NCBI RefSeq assembly: GCF_029688845.1
Contig: NZ_JARUKW010000027.1
Coordinates: 1-37,398, forward strand
DNA: 37,398 bases
Origin: Natronococcus sp. A-GB1
GTDB taxonomy: Archaea; Halobacteriota; Halobacteria; Halobacteriales; Natrialbaceae
Direction: 5' to 3'
Part shown: piece after piece, positions 15,735 to 23,577 of the stretch
Layout of the letters: each line of letters starts with the position of its first letter
How positions within the stretch are numbered: position 1 is the first letter of the stretch
Position numbers and translations under genes: made by a program
Notes under the pieces: generated by a model
The model's database searches: none
Seen by the model: only the letters and a program-made list of their open reading frames with translations
Told to the model about the DNA's origin: nothing

Positions 15735-16766
15735 ATGTCCCTCGAAGTAGAACACATCGACACCATCGACGCGGTGAACCGAAACCAGTGGAACAACGTC
15801 GTCGAACAGTCCGGGCTGGGATGCGTCTTCCATCGGTACGAGTGGCTCCGGGCGGTCGAGGAAGGGTTGGGTCGCGAGCCGCGACACGTGCTCGTCTCGA
15901 AGAAGGGAAACCCGATCGCTGCCCTTCCGAACTTCGTCACCGCACTCGGACCGGTCGCCCAGCTGAAGTCGATCGAGCCGGGGTACGGTGGGCCGATCGC
16001 GATGACCGACGAGGAGCGCTCGCTGGAACTCCTGCTCGACGGCGTCGCGGATCGCTGCGACGGACGCATCCTGTTCAACCAACTGCGGACCTACGATCAG
16101 GGGTACGTCCGCTACCACAACGCGCTTCGGGAGCGCGGCTACGACGTCGCCGTCCGTTCGTGTCGGTTCGCGCTCGATCTCACCCGCGGCTGGGACGCGA
16201 TCCTCGAGGGAATGCACAGCGAGCGCAGACGCGGCATCAGGCGCGGGCGGGAAACCGACTTCGAGGTCGTCGAGGAGCCGGTGACGGCCGCGGTGCTGTC
16301 GACGTTTTACGACGACTACGCGAGGGTGATGGACCGCGTCGGGATGGAGGCGTTCCCGTACTCGTTTCTGGCCGAACTCGAGCGACTCGAGGACCGGATC
16401 ACGATCTTCTCGCTCAGGGTCGACGGCTCGAGGCGGGGAATGTACCTCTACATTTCCGACGACGAGCAGGCGACGTTCCAGCACCTCTACACGGCCGTCA
16501 CCGAGGATCACTTCGAGTACCACGCGCCGGAACTGCTCCACGAGCACGCGATCATGTGGGCGATCGACCGGGAGTACGAGACCTACGAACTCCGCGGCTC
16601 GACGCCCGACTTCCGGAACGGCGTGTTCAGCTTCAAGGAGTACTTCGGCGCCCGGCCGATCCCGCTGTTGCTCTGGGAGCGGGGCCGTCCCGCGCCCGCG
16701 CTGCCGGCGCTGAACCTCGGCCGGACGGTCTGGCGACGGTTCCGGGCGTCGCGGGACGACGAGTGA
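15735..16766 (+). CDS. FemAB/GNAT-type acyl- or aminoacyl-transferase (1)
   Basis: A 343-residue cytoplasmic protein of the FemAB-like group of the GNAT superfamily (the BioF2/Acetyltransf_6 type). The first GNAT-like half starts with the family WNNVVEQSGLGCVFHRYEWL (residues 18-37). A central helix pair with MHSERRRGIRRGRETDFEV (156-174) is typical. The second half carries GMYLYISDDEQATFQHLYTA and ends with YELRGSTPDFRNGVFSFKEY, the acceptor-site signature of the family. Members transfer an acyl or aminoacyl group to an amino sugar or peptide. It is similar in plan to the gene at 23578-24573. With the ATP-grasp enzyme it suggests that the surface glycan is decorated on an amine. The substrate is unknown. 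Confidence 0.8.
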   Translation: MSLEVEHIDTIDAVNRNQWNNVVEQSGLGCVFHRYEWLRAVEEGLGREPRHVLVSKKGNPIAALPNFVTALGPVAQLKSIEPGYGGPIAMTDEERSLELLLDGVADRCDGRILFNQLRTYDQGYVRYHNALRERGYDVAVRSCRFALDLTRGWDAILEGMHSERRRGIRRGRETDFEVVEEPVTAAVLSTFYDDYARVMDRVGMEAFPYSFLAELERLEDRITIFSLRVDGSRRGMYLYISDDEQATFQHLYTAVTEDHFEYHAPELLHEHAIMWAIDREYETYELRGSTPDFRNGVFSFKEYFGARPIPLLLWERGRPAPALPALNLGRTVWRRFRASRDDE

Positions 16767-16840
16767 ACCGACGCCCGCGAACGGTTTCTCCAGAGCTATC
16801 GGAACGCGTGATAGACCCGACAGCGAACCGATCCACACCC

Positions 16841-16848
16841 GGATTAAG
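16841..16848 (+). promoter_or_regulatory. TATA-like box of flippase gene 1
   Basis: GGATTAAG lies 33-40 bases before the ATG at 16881. The same eight bases occur, on the other strand, upstream of the proline dehydrogenase gene. The position supports choosing ATG 16881 over the upstream in-frame GTG at 16848. Confidence 0.45.
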
Positions 16849-16880
16849 TGAGCCGCGAGCGTCGACTCGACCGAGCCCGC

Positions 16881-18407
16881 ATGGCTGACTCGCTCTCGTC
16901 GGCGGTTCGATCCGTCGTCGCCTCGAAGCTCTTTGTCGTCCTCGCCGGCTTTCTCTTCACCCCGGCGCTGGTCCGGCTGCTCGGACCGACCGAGTACGGC
17001 CGGTACGCGCTCGTGCTCTCGATCTTCGGGATCGTCAACATCGTCGTCATCGGTGGCACCAGTGACGCGGTTCGGAAGTACATCTCCGAGCGATCGGACC
17101 CCGCGTGGCAGGCGGCCGTCTACGGCTACGTGTTTCGGCCGGCGCTCGGCCTCGGGCTGGCCGTCGGCGCCACCTTCTGGCTCGCCGCCTGGTCCGGACT
17201 CGCCGCGCGGGCGTTCGGCGACCCGTTCACGTCGCTGTTTTACCTCCTCGGGGTGTACGCCGTCGCCAGCCAGCTCGCATACCACAACCTGCGGACCCTG
17301 ATGGGCCTCGAGCGCGAGTCGCGCTCGGAGCCGCTGAAGGTGCTCGAGAAGACGCTGTTCGTCACGGTCGCGCTGGGACTTGTCTACGCGGGGTTCGGCG
17401 TCGAAGGGGTCCTCCTCGGCCACATCCTCGCCAGTTTGGCAGCGTTCGTGCTCGCGCTGGTCTTCATCGCCCAGTCGCTCCCGCTTCGCTCGCTTTTCTC
17501 GCCCCCGAGCGTCGACCTCCCCAAACGCGGGATCGTCGGATATCTCGGAAGCACGATCCTCTTCTTTCTGTTCCTGAACTCGTTGTACCACGTCGACGTG
17601 ATCTTGCTGCAGTACTGGTGGACCGACGAGACCGTCGGCTACTACAAGGGGGCACTCTCGATTGCCGAGTTCCTCTGGCTCGCACCGACGGCGGTCCAGC
17701 TCGTGCTCCTCCAGCGCATCTCGAACCTCTGGGCCAGCGACGACCTCGAGGCCATCCAGCAGCAGGCCCGACGAGCGACACGGTACGTCTTCCTGTTCAC
17801 GACGTTGCTCGCGGTAGGCGTCGCCGCGCTCGCCGCCGACTTCGTCCCGCTGTATCTCGGAACCGCGTTCGAGCCGTCGGTCACGCCGCTGCTGTTGCTA
17901 CTTCCGGGCGTGCTCGGATTCGCGGTCGCCCGGCCGACGCTGGCGATCAACCAGGGTCGGCGGTCCCTGCGGCCCCTGCTGGCCGCGACGGGCGCGTGTT
18001 CGCTCGTCAATCTCGCGCTGAACCTGGTCCTGATCCCGCCGTACGGGATGGTCGGCGCGGCGGTCGCGACCTCGATCGGATACGGCAGCCTCGTCGCCTT
18101 CCAGTCGCTGGCCGCCCGCTACCTGGGCTACCGGCCCCTCGAGGGGCTGCGCTGGCGGCGGATCCTCCTCTCGAGCGTCGCGACCGCCGCCGTGATCGTC
18201 CCAGTGGCGGCGGTGCTGCCCGCCTTGCTGGCCCTCGTCGTCGTGCCGCCACTCGGCGCGGCGGTGTACGCGACGTTGGTGATCGTGACCGGCGCACTGA
18301 CCGGCGAGGAACTCGCCGACCTCATGGACGGGAGCGGCGTCGTGCCGGTCCGACTCGAGCGCCGACTGCTCGTCGTCGTCGATCGACTCCCGAAAGTCAA
18401 CGAGTAA
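16881..18407 (+). CDS. Oligosaccharide flippase (Wzx/AglR-like), copy 1
   Basis: A 508-residue protein with about 14 membrane helices of the MOP/polysaccharide-synthase superfamily. KLFVVLAGFLFTPALVRLLG (residues 16-35) and TEYGRYALVLSIFGIVN form the characteristic first two helices, with the conserved Leu-Gly-x-x-Glu-Tyr-Gly turn. Later helices include FLNSLYHVDVILLQYWW and YLGTAFEPSVTPLLLLLPG. Family members move lipid-linked oligosaccharides from the cytoplasmic to the outer face of the membrane; AglR has this role in haloarchaeal N-glycosylation. An upstream GTG would add eleven basic residues but would precede the expected transcript start. The window has a second flippase on the other strand, 1 kb downstream. 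Confidence 0.87.
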   Translation: MADSLSSAVRSVVASKLFVVLAGFLFTPALVRLLGPTEYGRYALVLSIFGIVNIVVIGGTSDAVRKYISERSDPAWQAAVYGYVFRPALGLGLAVGATFWLAAWSGLAARAFGDPFTSLFYLLGVYAVASQLAYHNLRTLMGLERESRSEPLKVLEKTLFVTVALGLVYAGFGVEGVLLGHILASLAAFVLALVFIAQSLPLRSLFSPPSVDLPKRGIVGYLGSTILFFLFLNSLYHVDVILLQYWWTDETVGYYKGALSIAEFLWLAPTAVQLVLLQRISNLWASDDLEAIQQQARRATRYVFLFTTLLAVGVAALAADFVPLYLGTAFEPSVTPLLLLLPGVLGFAVARPTLAINQGRRSLRPLLAATGACSLVNLALNLVLIPPYGMVGAAVATSIGYGSLVAFQSLAARYLGYRPLEGLRWRRILLSSVATAAVIVPVAAVLPALLALVVVPPLGAAVYATLVIVTGALTGEELADLMDGSGVVPVRLERRLLVVVDRLPKVNE

Positions 18408-18423
18408 TGGACGGAAGACAGAA

Positions 18424-18462
18424 CGCCCGGCAAAACAACACCCAGCGGCGTTTCGCCGGGCG
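18424..18462. terminator. Inverted repeat between convergent genes
   Basis: CGCCCGGC (18424-18431) and GCCGGGCG (18455-18462) pair perfectly around a 23-base loop that contains a smaller hairpin, GGCG-TTT-CGCC. The element lies between the flippase stop and the convergent proline dehydrogenase stop. Archaeal termination depends mainly on T-rich tracts, and only a weak one follows, so a terminator role is tentative. Confidence 0.3.
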
Positions 18463-18504
18463 ATCGTCGTACTCTTCGTTCCGCTGCTCGGTCTCGTGCT
18501 GTCC

Positions 18505-19383
18505 TTATCTTTCGGCTGGGACGGAACGTAAGTCGCCGCGGCGCACTCCCTCGAGCAGCGCCCGCGCGGCGAACCGAACCGTGCGCCCGTTCTCGGTTAC
18601 CCGGTTCAGGAAGTATCGCTTCCAGCGGGTGCCGTAGGGGACGTACTGCCAGACGTCGTACTCCTTGGCCAGTTCGACCTGCGCGTCCGGCCGCACCCCC
18701 ATCAGCATCTGGATCTCGAACGGCGTCCCGTAGCGCTCGTGCAGCGAAATCGCGTGCTCGACCATTGCGGGGTCGTGGGTGGCGACCGCGACGCCGTCGT
18801 CGAAGCGTTCGAAGGCGGCCTCGAGCAGGTCGCGGTAGGCGCGGTCCATCCGATCACGGTCGCGGTAGGCGACCGCCCGCGGTTCGTCGTAGGCCCCTCC
18901 CTTGACGAGTCGGACCTTTCCCGGGAGGTCCGCGAGCCGATCGAGATCCTCGCGGCTCCGTTTCAGGTTCGCCTGGAGACAGACTCCGATCCCCTCGCCG
19001 TACTCGGGGGCGAGCGCCTCGAACGCCGCGAGCGTCGCGTCGGTCGACGCGTGTGCTTCCATGTCCAGCCAGACGACGACGTCGCGTGGCGCCGCCGCCT
19101 CGAGGACCTCCCGCAGCGAGTCCCGAAACACGTCCGCGCCGAGGTCCAGCCCGAGCTGGGACGGTTTGACGGAGACGCCGCCCTCGAGTCCCGTGTTGCC
19201 GACGTCCTCGACCAGCAGCCGGTAGGCCCGCGCGTCGTCGCGAACCCGCCGACGATCGCGGTGGTGTGTCCCCAGTCGGTTGAGCATCCCGTTGATATCC
19301 AGCTCGTTGAGGCGTCTGACGTGCTCGAGCGCCTCGGCCGACGTCTCCCCGGCGACGAACTGCCTCGCAACGGGCGGGAGCAT
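18505..19383 (-). CDS. Proline dehydrogenase (monofunctional, FAD-dependent)
   Basis: A 292-residue TIM-barrel flavoenzyme that would oxidise proline to pyrroline-5-carboxylate. GGVSVKPSQLGLDLG (residues 68-82), VVWLDMEAH, GVCLQANLKRS and KVRLVKGGAYDEP (156-168, with one more Gly than the usual LVKGAY) follow the family order. ATHDP (201-205), PFEIQMLMG (221-229) and VPYGTRW (248-254) continue it. At the end, where characterised enzymes have an Arg pair that holds the proline carboxylate, this protein reads Asn260-Arg261 (YFLNRVTEN). The ATG at 19383 is preferred over the GTG at 19395 because a TATA-like box fits a leaderless start there. It is a metabolic gene lodged between two flippase genes, with no P5C dehydrogenase beside it. 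Confidence 0.87.
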   Translation of the reverse strand: MLPPVARQFVAGETSAEALEHVRRLNELDINGMLNRLGTHHRDRRRVRDDARAYRLLVEDVGNTGLEGGVSVKPSQLGLDLGADVFRDSLREVLEAAAPRDVVVWLDMEAHASTDATLAAFEALAPEYGEGIGVCLQANLKRSREDLDRLADLPGKVRLVKGGAYDEPRAVAYRDRDRMDRAYRDLLEAAFERFDDGVAVATHDPAMVEHAISLHERYGTPFEIQMLMGVRPDAQVELAKEYDVWQYVPYGTRWKRYFLNRVTENGRTVRFAARALLEGVRRGDLRSVPAER

Positions 19384-19407
19384 ACCCCAATACACGCGGG
19401 CGATTCC

Positions 19408-19415
19408 CTTAATCC
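19408..19415 (-). promoter_or_regulatory. TATA-like box of the proline dehydrogenase gene
   Basis: Read on the minus strand this is GGATTAAG, 25-32 bases before the ATG at 19383, a good distance for a leaderless transcript. It lies in the short gap (19384-19423) behind the stop of the flippase gene, so proline dehydrogenase can be transcribed independently of it. Confidence 0.5.
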
Positions 19416-19423
19416 ACGGGTGA

Positions 19424-20884
19424 TCAGCCGTGGCGGAGTTCGACCAGCCGCGTGACGTTCAGGAGGTCGAACAGGTGACAGGCGACGAGCCAGGTCCCGA
19501 CGCCGATCGCGATCCCGCCGACCATCGCGACGGCGCCGCTCAGGTACGCCGTGAACGCGACGACGACGAGGCTCATTAAGAGTGCGATCGCCGAGATCAG
19601 GACGAAGCAGTTTCCGATCCGTCGCAGATCGAACGCGAGTTCGGTGTACATGATCCCCAGCGAGAGCAGCGAGTAACAGCCGGTCGTGATCACCGTCGCG
19701 TACGCGGCGCCCACGACGCCGAACGTCGGAATGAACAGGACGTTCAGAACGATGTTCGAGGCCGACGTGACCGCGTTGACGATCGCTCTGGCGCGCGCCC
19801 GACCGAGGTAGTCCAGGCCCGGCCCGGTGATCTTGAGCAGCGCGTCGAAGAAGACGAACAGCGCGAGCACCTGCACGACGACGACGGCCCCCGTATAGTC
19901 GGCCCCGAAAACGACCGGGATCGCCGTCTCGGCGATGACGATGATTCCCGCACAGGCCGGCACGTACAACACGAGCGTCTTCGAGAGGCTCTCCTCGAAG
20001 ACGGCGGTCGCGTGCTCGACGCTCCCGCTCGACTTCTCCGACCCGTAGGTCGGCGACAGTGCGAACCCGATCGACGCCGCCGGCGTTCGCACGAACTCGG
20101 CGATACGGAGGCCGAGCGCGTAAAACGCGACACCGATCGGGGTGGTGAAGTACGCTATCAGGAGGACGTCCGCCTCGTTGTCGACGACGTTCGACAGTCG
20201 CGTCGCGCTCAGCGGGAGGTTGTACCGAAGTACCTTCCGGCGGATCGACGCGCGTTCGGTGAGGACGGCGGAGCCGAGATCGCCGGTGTGCGAAACCGCG
20301 ACGAAGCCGGCGAGGGCGGCGACGGCGTAGGCGGCCGCGTAGCCGAACACTGCGGTCAGCGGCGTCGGCCGGTACAGGACGAGGCCGGCGACGAGCGCGA
20401 GCGTCGCGACCCCCTCGAACGCGTGCAGCGCTGCGCTCCGTCCGATCGCCTCGTACCCTTGGAGGATGTGGCGGTTGTACCGGTGGAGCGAGTACCAGAA
20501 TACGACGCCCGCCCCGGCGACGAGGAGCGTCGAGAGCGCCGGCTCCGCGAGCACCGCCGCGATCCGGTCGGCCGTTGCGGCCAGTCCGACGGCAACGACC
20601 GTGGCGGCCGCGAGCACCAGCCGCCGGGATTCGACGACGACCGTCGCTGCGGCGTCCGGTCGTTCGGCTTTGAACTCGGCGACGTACTTCGCCGCCGACC
20701 AGTGCAGGCCGGACTCGCTCAGGAACCTCGAGACGGTAAAGACCGAGATCGCGAGTGCGAGCAGGCCGTAGCCGTCGGGACCGAGCAATCGCGTCAGCAG
20801 TATCAGGAGAAGCCCCGAGGTGATGACGTGGACGAGCCGCCCCCCGAACTCGGACGTGACTCTCGAGAGCAACGCGCTAGTCAT
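19424..20884 (-). CDS. Oligosaccharide flippase (Wzx-like), copy 2
   Basis: A 486-residue protein with about 14 membrane helices of the polysaccharide-synthase/MOP family. GGRLVHVITSGLLLILLTRLLG (abbreviated: GGRLVHVITSGLLLILLT) and PDGYGLLALAISVF form the first two helices, with the family turn Leu-Gly-Pro-Asp-Gly-Tyr-Gly. FTTPIGVAFYALGLRIAEF and ASIGFALSPTYG follow near the middle. The frame is open back to 21001, but the first 39 codons are Arg/Thr-rich and unlike the family, so ATG 20884 is chosen. Sequence identity to the copy at 16881-18407 is low by eye, so they are old paralogs or serve different glycans rather than being a recent duplication. Its own upstream neighbour is the formyltransferase-like gene on the same strand. 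Confidence 0.86.
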   Translation of the reverse strand: MTSALLSRVTSEFGGRLVHVITSGLLLILLTRLLGPDGYGLLALAISVFTVSRFLSESGLHWSAAKYVAEFKAERPDAAATVVVESRRLVLAAATVVAVGLAATADRIAAVLAEPALSTLLVAGAGVVFWYSLHRYNRHILQGYEAIGRSAALHAFEGVATLALVAGLVLYRPTPLTAVFGYAAAYAVAALAGFVAVSHTGDLGSAVLTERASIRRKVLRYNLPLSATRLSNVVDNEADVLLIAYFTTPIGVAFYALGLRIAEFVRTPAASIGFALSPTYGSEKSSGSVEHATAVFEESLSKTLVLYVPACAGIIVIAETAIPVVFGADYTGAVVVVQVLALFVFFDALLKITGPGLDYLGRARARAIVNAVTSASNIVLNVLFIPTFGVVGAAYATVITTGCYSLLSLGIMYTELAFDLRRIGNCFVLISAIALLMSLVVVAFTAYLSGAVAMVGGIAIGVGTWLVACHLFDLLNVTRLVELRHG

Positions 20885-21004
20885 CGACGTTCGACCCCTG
20901 CTCGCGTACCGTGTCGCGAACGTGCGAGGTATCCCAATCCGGGGGAGACCATAGCTGTTGGGCTCCGTTCGGCGGGAAACCGCGGGATACCGCGCTCCCA
21001 CGAC

Positions 21005-21868
21005 TCACGACAGCCGCCGGCGCACGTTTCGCAGCACCGTCCGCACGGCGAACCCGGGTCGTCGCCGCCGATCCATCGAGTAGTAGGGTCCCACCGCCTC
21101 CGGCACCGTCGGTTCGAACGCTGGATCGCGGACGTTTCGAATCCCCTCGGCCAGGAGGTCGAGCTGGCGCTCGTGGATACGGTCGTAGACGTCCCACAGG
21201 GTGTCGCCGTCGTCGACGGCGACCGTCGCCTCGGCGACGATCTCGCCGCCGTCGATCTCCTCGGTCAGCCGCTGGAGCGTAACGCCGACCGTCTCCCGAC
21301 CGTCCAGAAAGGCCATTGGCGTCCCGAGCCCGCGGTACCGGCGGACGTCCGCCGGGTGAAAGCTGAGCACCCCGTGGTCGGGCGCCTCGAGGACGCCGCC
21401 CCGGAGCAGGCCGAACCCGTACCTAACGACGATGTCGCAGCGCTCGGCGATCTCGCGGACGGTTTCGGACGGCAACTCGCGCCAGTTCCCGTCGATCCGC
21501 GGTGAGACGTGGCGGATCTCCGCGCTCGCAAGGCAGTCGACATCCGTCACCGCTCGTCGCTCGGAGAGTGGATGCTCGGCGCCGAAGCGCCTGGCGAGTT
21601 CGCGCTCCCCGACGACCAGCGTCCAGGCCCGTTCCCGCTCGAGGGTCAGCCGGAGGAGGTCGAGGGCGTTGCGACCGGATTCGAGCCTTCCGTTCACCGC
21701 GGCCGCGAGCGCATCCGGGTCGGCGTCCGATTCGGCCGGCTCGTCGACAACCACGAGCGAAACCGCGACGTCGGTGTCGGCGGTCGCCCGCTCGAGCGAT
21801 CGAGCCTGCCACTCGCGGAGGTACGGTGCCGCCAGCACTCCAACGCGGAACCCATCGGATCGAGTCAT
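21005..21868 (-). CDS. Formyltransferase-like enzyme (Fmt/ArnA N-domain family)
   Basis: A 287-residue protein of the formyltransferase fold, which transfers a formyl group from 10-formyltetrahydrofolate to an amine. The N-terminal part (residues 1-110) is divergent. The core reads DIVVRYGFGLLRGGVLEAP (145-163), HGVLSFHPADVRRYRGLGTP (165-184), VGVTLQRLTEEIDGGEIVA (194-212), the order seen in Fmt and in sugar N-formyltransferases. His171 and Asp206 match the catalytic His and Asp; the usual Asn two residues before the His is Ser169. In a glycan cluster the likely acceptor is an amino sugar such as a 4-amino-hexose nucleotide, not Met-tRNA (inference). It lies 120 bases upstream of flippase 2 on the same strand and is divergent from the phosphodiesterase gene. 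Confidence 0.8.
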   Translation of the reverse strand: MTRSDGFRVGVLAAPYLREWQARSLERATADTDVAVSLVVVDEPAESDADPDALAAAVNGRLESGRNALDLLRLTLERERAWTLVVGERELARRFGAEHPLSERRAVTDVDCLASAEIRHVSPRIDGNWRELPSETVREIAERCDIVVRYGFGLLRGGVLEAPDHGVLSFHPADVRRYRGLGTPMAFLDGRETVGVTLQRLTEEIDGGEIVAEATVAVDDGDTLWDVYDRIHERQLDLLAEGIRNVRDPAFEPTVPEAVGPYYSMDRRRRPGFAVRTVLRNVRRRLS

Positions 21869-21910
21869 CGAACTACTCTCGAATCCGTCTCCGGCCGATC
21901 GTATAGTTCG

Positions 21911-21948
21911 CTGGTACGCCGATCCGGACTGTCATCGTCCGGAACCAG
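21911..21948. promoter_or_regulatory. Hairpin in a divergent promoter region
   Basis: TCCGGAC (21923-21929) and GTCCGGA (21937-21943) pair perfectly around a 7-base loop. Outside them CTGGT (21911-21915) and ACCAG (21944-21948) also pair, leaving a one-sided 7-base bulge. The element is in the 133-base gap between the divergent formyltransferase and phosphodiesterase genes. TATA-like sequences flank it: ACTATAC on the minus strand (21901-21907) and ACTATG on the plus strand near 21969-21974. It could be an operator dyad for both. Confidence 0.4.
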
Positions 21949-22001
21949 TGGCCGGGACGGGTGATACTACTATGTAGGTCGGGACGGTGTGATACCGGTG
22001 G

Positions 22002-23570
22002 ATGGCCGGAGAGACGATGACAGACAGCGTACTTCTGATCGGAATCGACGCCGGCGACTTCCGCACGATCGATCCCCTGATCGAGGACGGGACGATGCCG
22101 ACCATCGCCGCGCTGCTCGAGAACGGCTACCACGCGACGCTCGAGAGTTCGCTCCCCCCGTGGACGCCGGCGGCGTGGACGTCGCTGACCAGCGGGAAGA
22201 ATCCGGGGAAACACGGCGTGTTCGATTTCGAGACGCCTGACGGGGAGCGGCTGGTCGACGCACGCGACGTCCGGACGCGCCGGATCTGGGACTACCTTTC
22301 CGAAGCGGGACGTCGATCGATCGTCGTGAACGTTCCGGTGACCGACCCCGCTCCGACGATCGACGGCGTCGTGGTCCCCGGCTTCCTGGGTCGGGAAGTC
22401 GACCGCGCGAAGGCCCACCCCGACGGGATCCTCGAGGAACTCCGGGAGGCGATCGGCGAGTATCGCGTCTACGCCGACGACTCGCTCGAGGGCGAGGCCC
22501 TGTGTGAGGAGTACGTCCGAACGATGCGTACCCGGCGGGACGCGATCGAGTACCTCTGTGACAGCTACGAGTGGGAGTTCGCGATGGTCGAGTTCCAGGC
22601 GACCGACCTCGTCTTTCACGATCTTCCCGAGCCGCGTCACGTTCGACACGTCTACCGCGAACTCGACGCGTTCGTCGAGAGCGTAATCGACGTCGCCGAC
22701 GCGGACGTGACGCTGCTCGCGTCGGATCACGGGATGGGGCCTACGGGCGAGTGGGACGTCCGGCTCAATGCCTGGCTGAAACGCCGCGGATACCTCGAGA
22801 CCGCCGTCGACGGGCGGGAACACGGCTGGACCAAGCCCGGAACCGAAACCGACCGCACGGGGGGAGGCGGACGTACCGCGCGCCTGACGCGAACGTTGTC
22901 GCGGCTCGGCCTGACCCCACAGCGGATCGAGTCGGGTCTGGCGGCCGTCGGCGCCGACACGCTGGCGAAACGAGCGCTGCCGGAAGCGGTGCTCGAGCGG
23001 GTCGTCGCGGGGGGCGAGAAGATCGATCCGGAGGCCTCCGCGGCGTACTTTCCCTCCAGTTCGGGACTGGGAATCTACTGCGACGCGGCGATTCGGCGGG
23101 ATCTCGTCGACGAACTCCGGACGCTGACGGCACCAGACGGCGATCCGGTCTTCGAGCGAGTCGAACCGTCCGAGCAGGTGTTCGACGGCCCGTACGCGAC
23201 CGACGGGCCGGATATCGTCGTCGTGCCCAACCGGTTCGACTACTTCCTCAGCGCGGCCGTCTCCGCGTCGGTATTCGACCGATCGCGGTACGCGTTCAAT
23301 CACAAGCGCGAGGGGATCCTGATCGGGTCGGGTCCGGCCGTCGAGACGGCGACGACCCGCGAATCGCGGTCGATTTACGACGTGGCGCCGACGGTGCTCG
23401 GACTGCTGGACGTTCCCCGGGACGCGGCGTTCGACGGCGAGCCGGTTCCGGAACTCGCGGACGGAACACCCCTGAAAGCGTACGACGACCGAGACGCCGA
23501 CGAGATCGGTTCCGACGGCGAGCGGAGGGAGGTCCGGTCTCGGCTCGAGGACCTGGGGTACTTCGACTGA
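22002..23570 (+). CDS. Alkaline phosphatase superfamily phosphodiesterase/pyrophosphatase
   Basis: A 522-residue enzyme of the type I phosphodiesterase/nucleotide pyrophosphatase group. VLLIGIDAGDFRTIDPLIE (residues 9-27) gives the first metal-binding Asp. PPWTPAAWTSLTSGKNPGKH (residues 52-71) contains the Thr that acts as nucleophile in the family, followed by GVFDF. TLLASDHGMGPTGEWDVRLN (abbreviated around 239-258) gives the Asp-His metal pair, and SIYDVAPTVLGLLDVP the C-terminal helix. No signal peptide is seen. It may hydrolyse a nucleotide sugar, a lipid phosphate or a glycan phosphodiester. ATG 22002 fits a nearly leaderless transcript; ATG 22017 (MTDSVLL) is an alternative. The convergent neighbour's stop is 7 bases away. 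Confidence 0.82.
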   Translation: MAGETMTDSVLLIGIDAGDFRTIDPLIEDGTMPTIAALLENGYHATLESSLPPWTPAAWTSLTSGKNPGKHGVFDFETPDGERLVDARDVRTRRIWDYLSEAGRRSIVVNVPVTDPAPTIDGVVVPGFLGREVDRAKAHPDGILEELREAIGEYRVYADDSLEGEALCEEYVRTMRTRRDAIEYLCDSYEWEFAMVEFQATDLVFHDLPEPRHVRHVYRELDAFVESVIDVADADVTLLASDHGMGPTGEWDVRLNAWLKRRGYLETAVDGREHGWTKPGTETDRTGGGGRTARLTRTLSRLGLTPQRIESGLAAVGADTLAKRALPEAVLERVVAGGEKIDPEASAAYFPSSSGLGIYCDAAIRRDLVDELRTLTAPDGDPVFERVEPSEQVFDGPYATDGPDIVVVPNRFDYFLSAAVSASVFDRSRYAFNHKREGILIGSGPAVETATTRESRSIYDVAPTVLGLLDVPRDAAFDGEPVPELADGTPLKAYDDRDADEIGSDGERREVRSRLEDLGYFD

Positions 23571-23577
23571 GTGCCCG

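Noticed and set aside
15597-17591. A 664-codon minus-strand open frame
   Set aside because: It lies antisense to the FemAB and flippase genes, is dominated by Arg, Glu, Val and Asp in an antisense-like pattern, and shows no motif.
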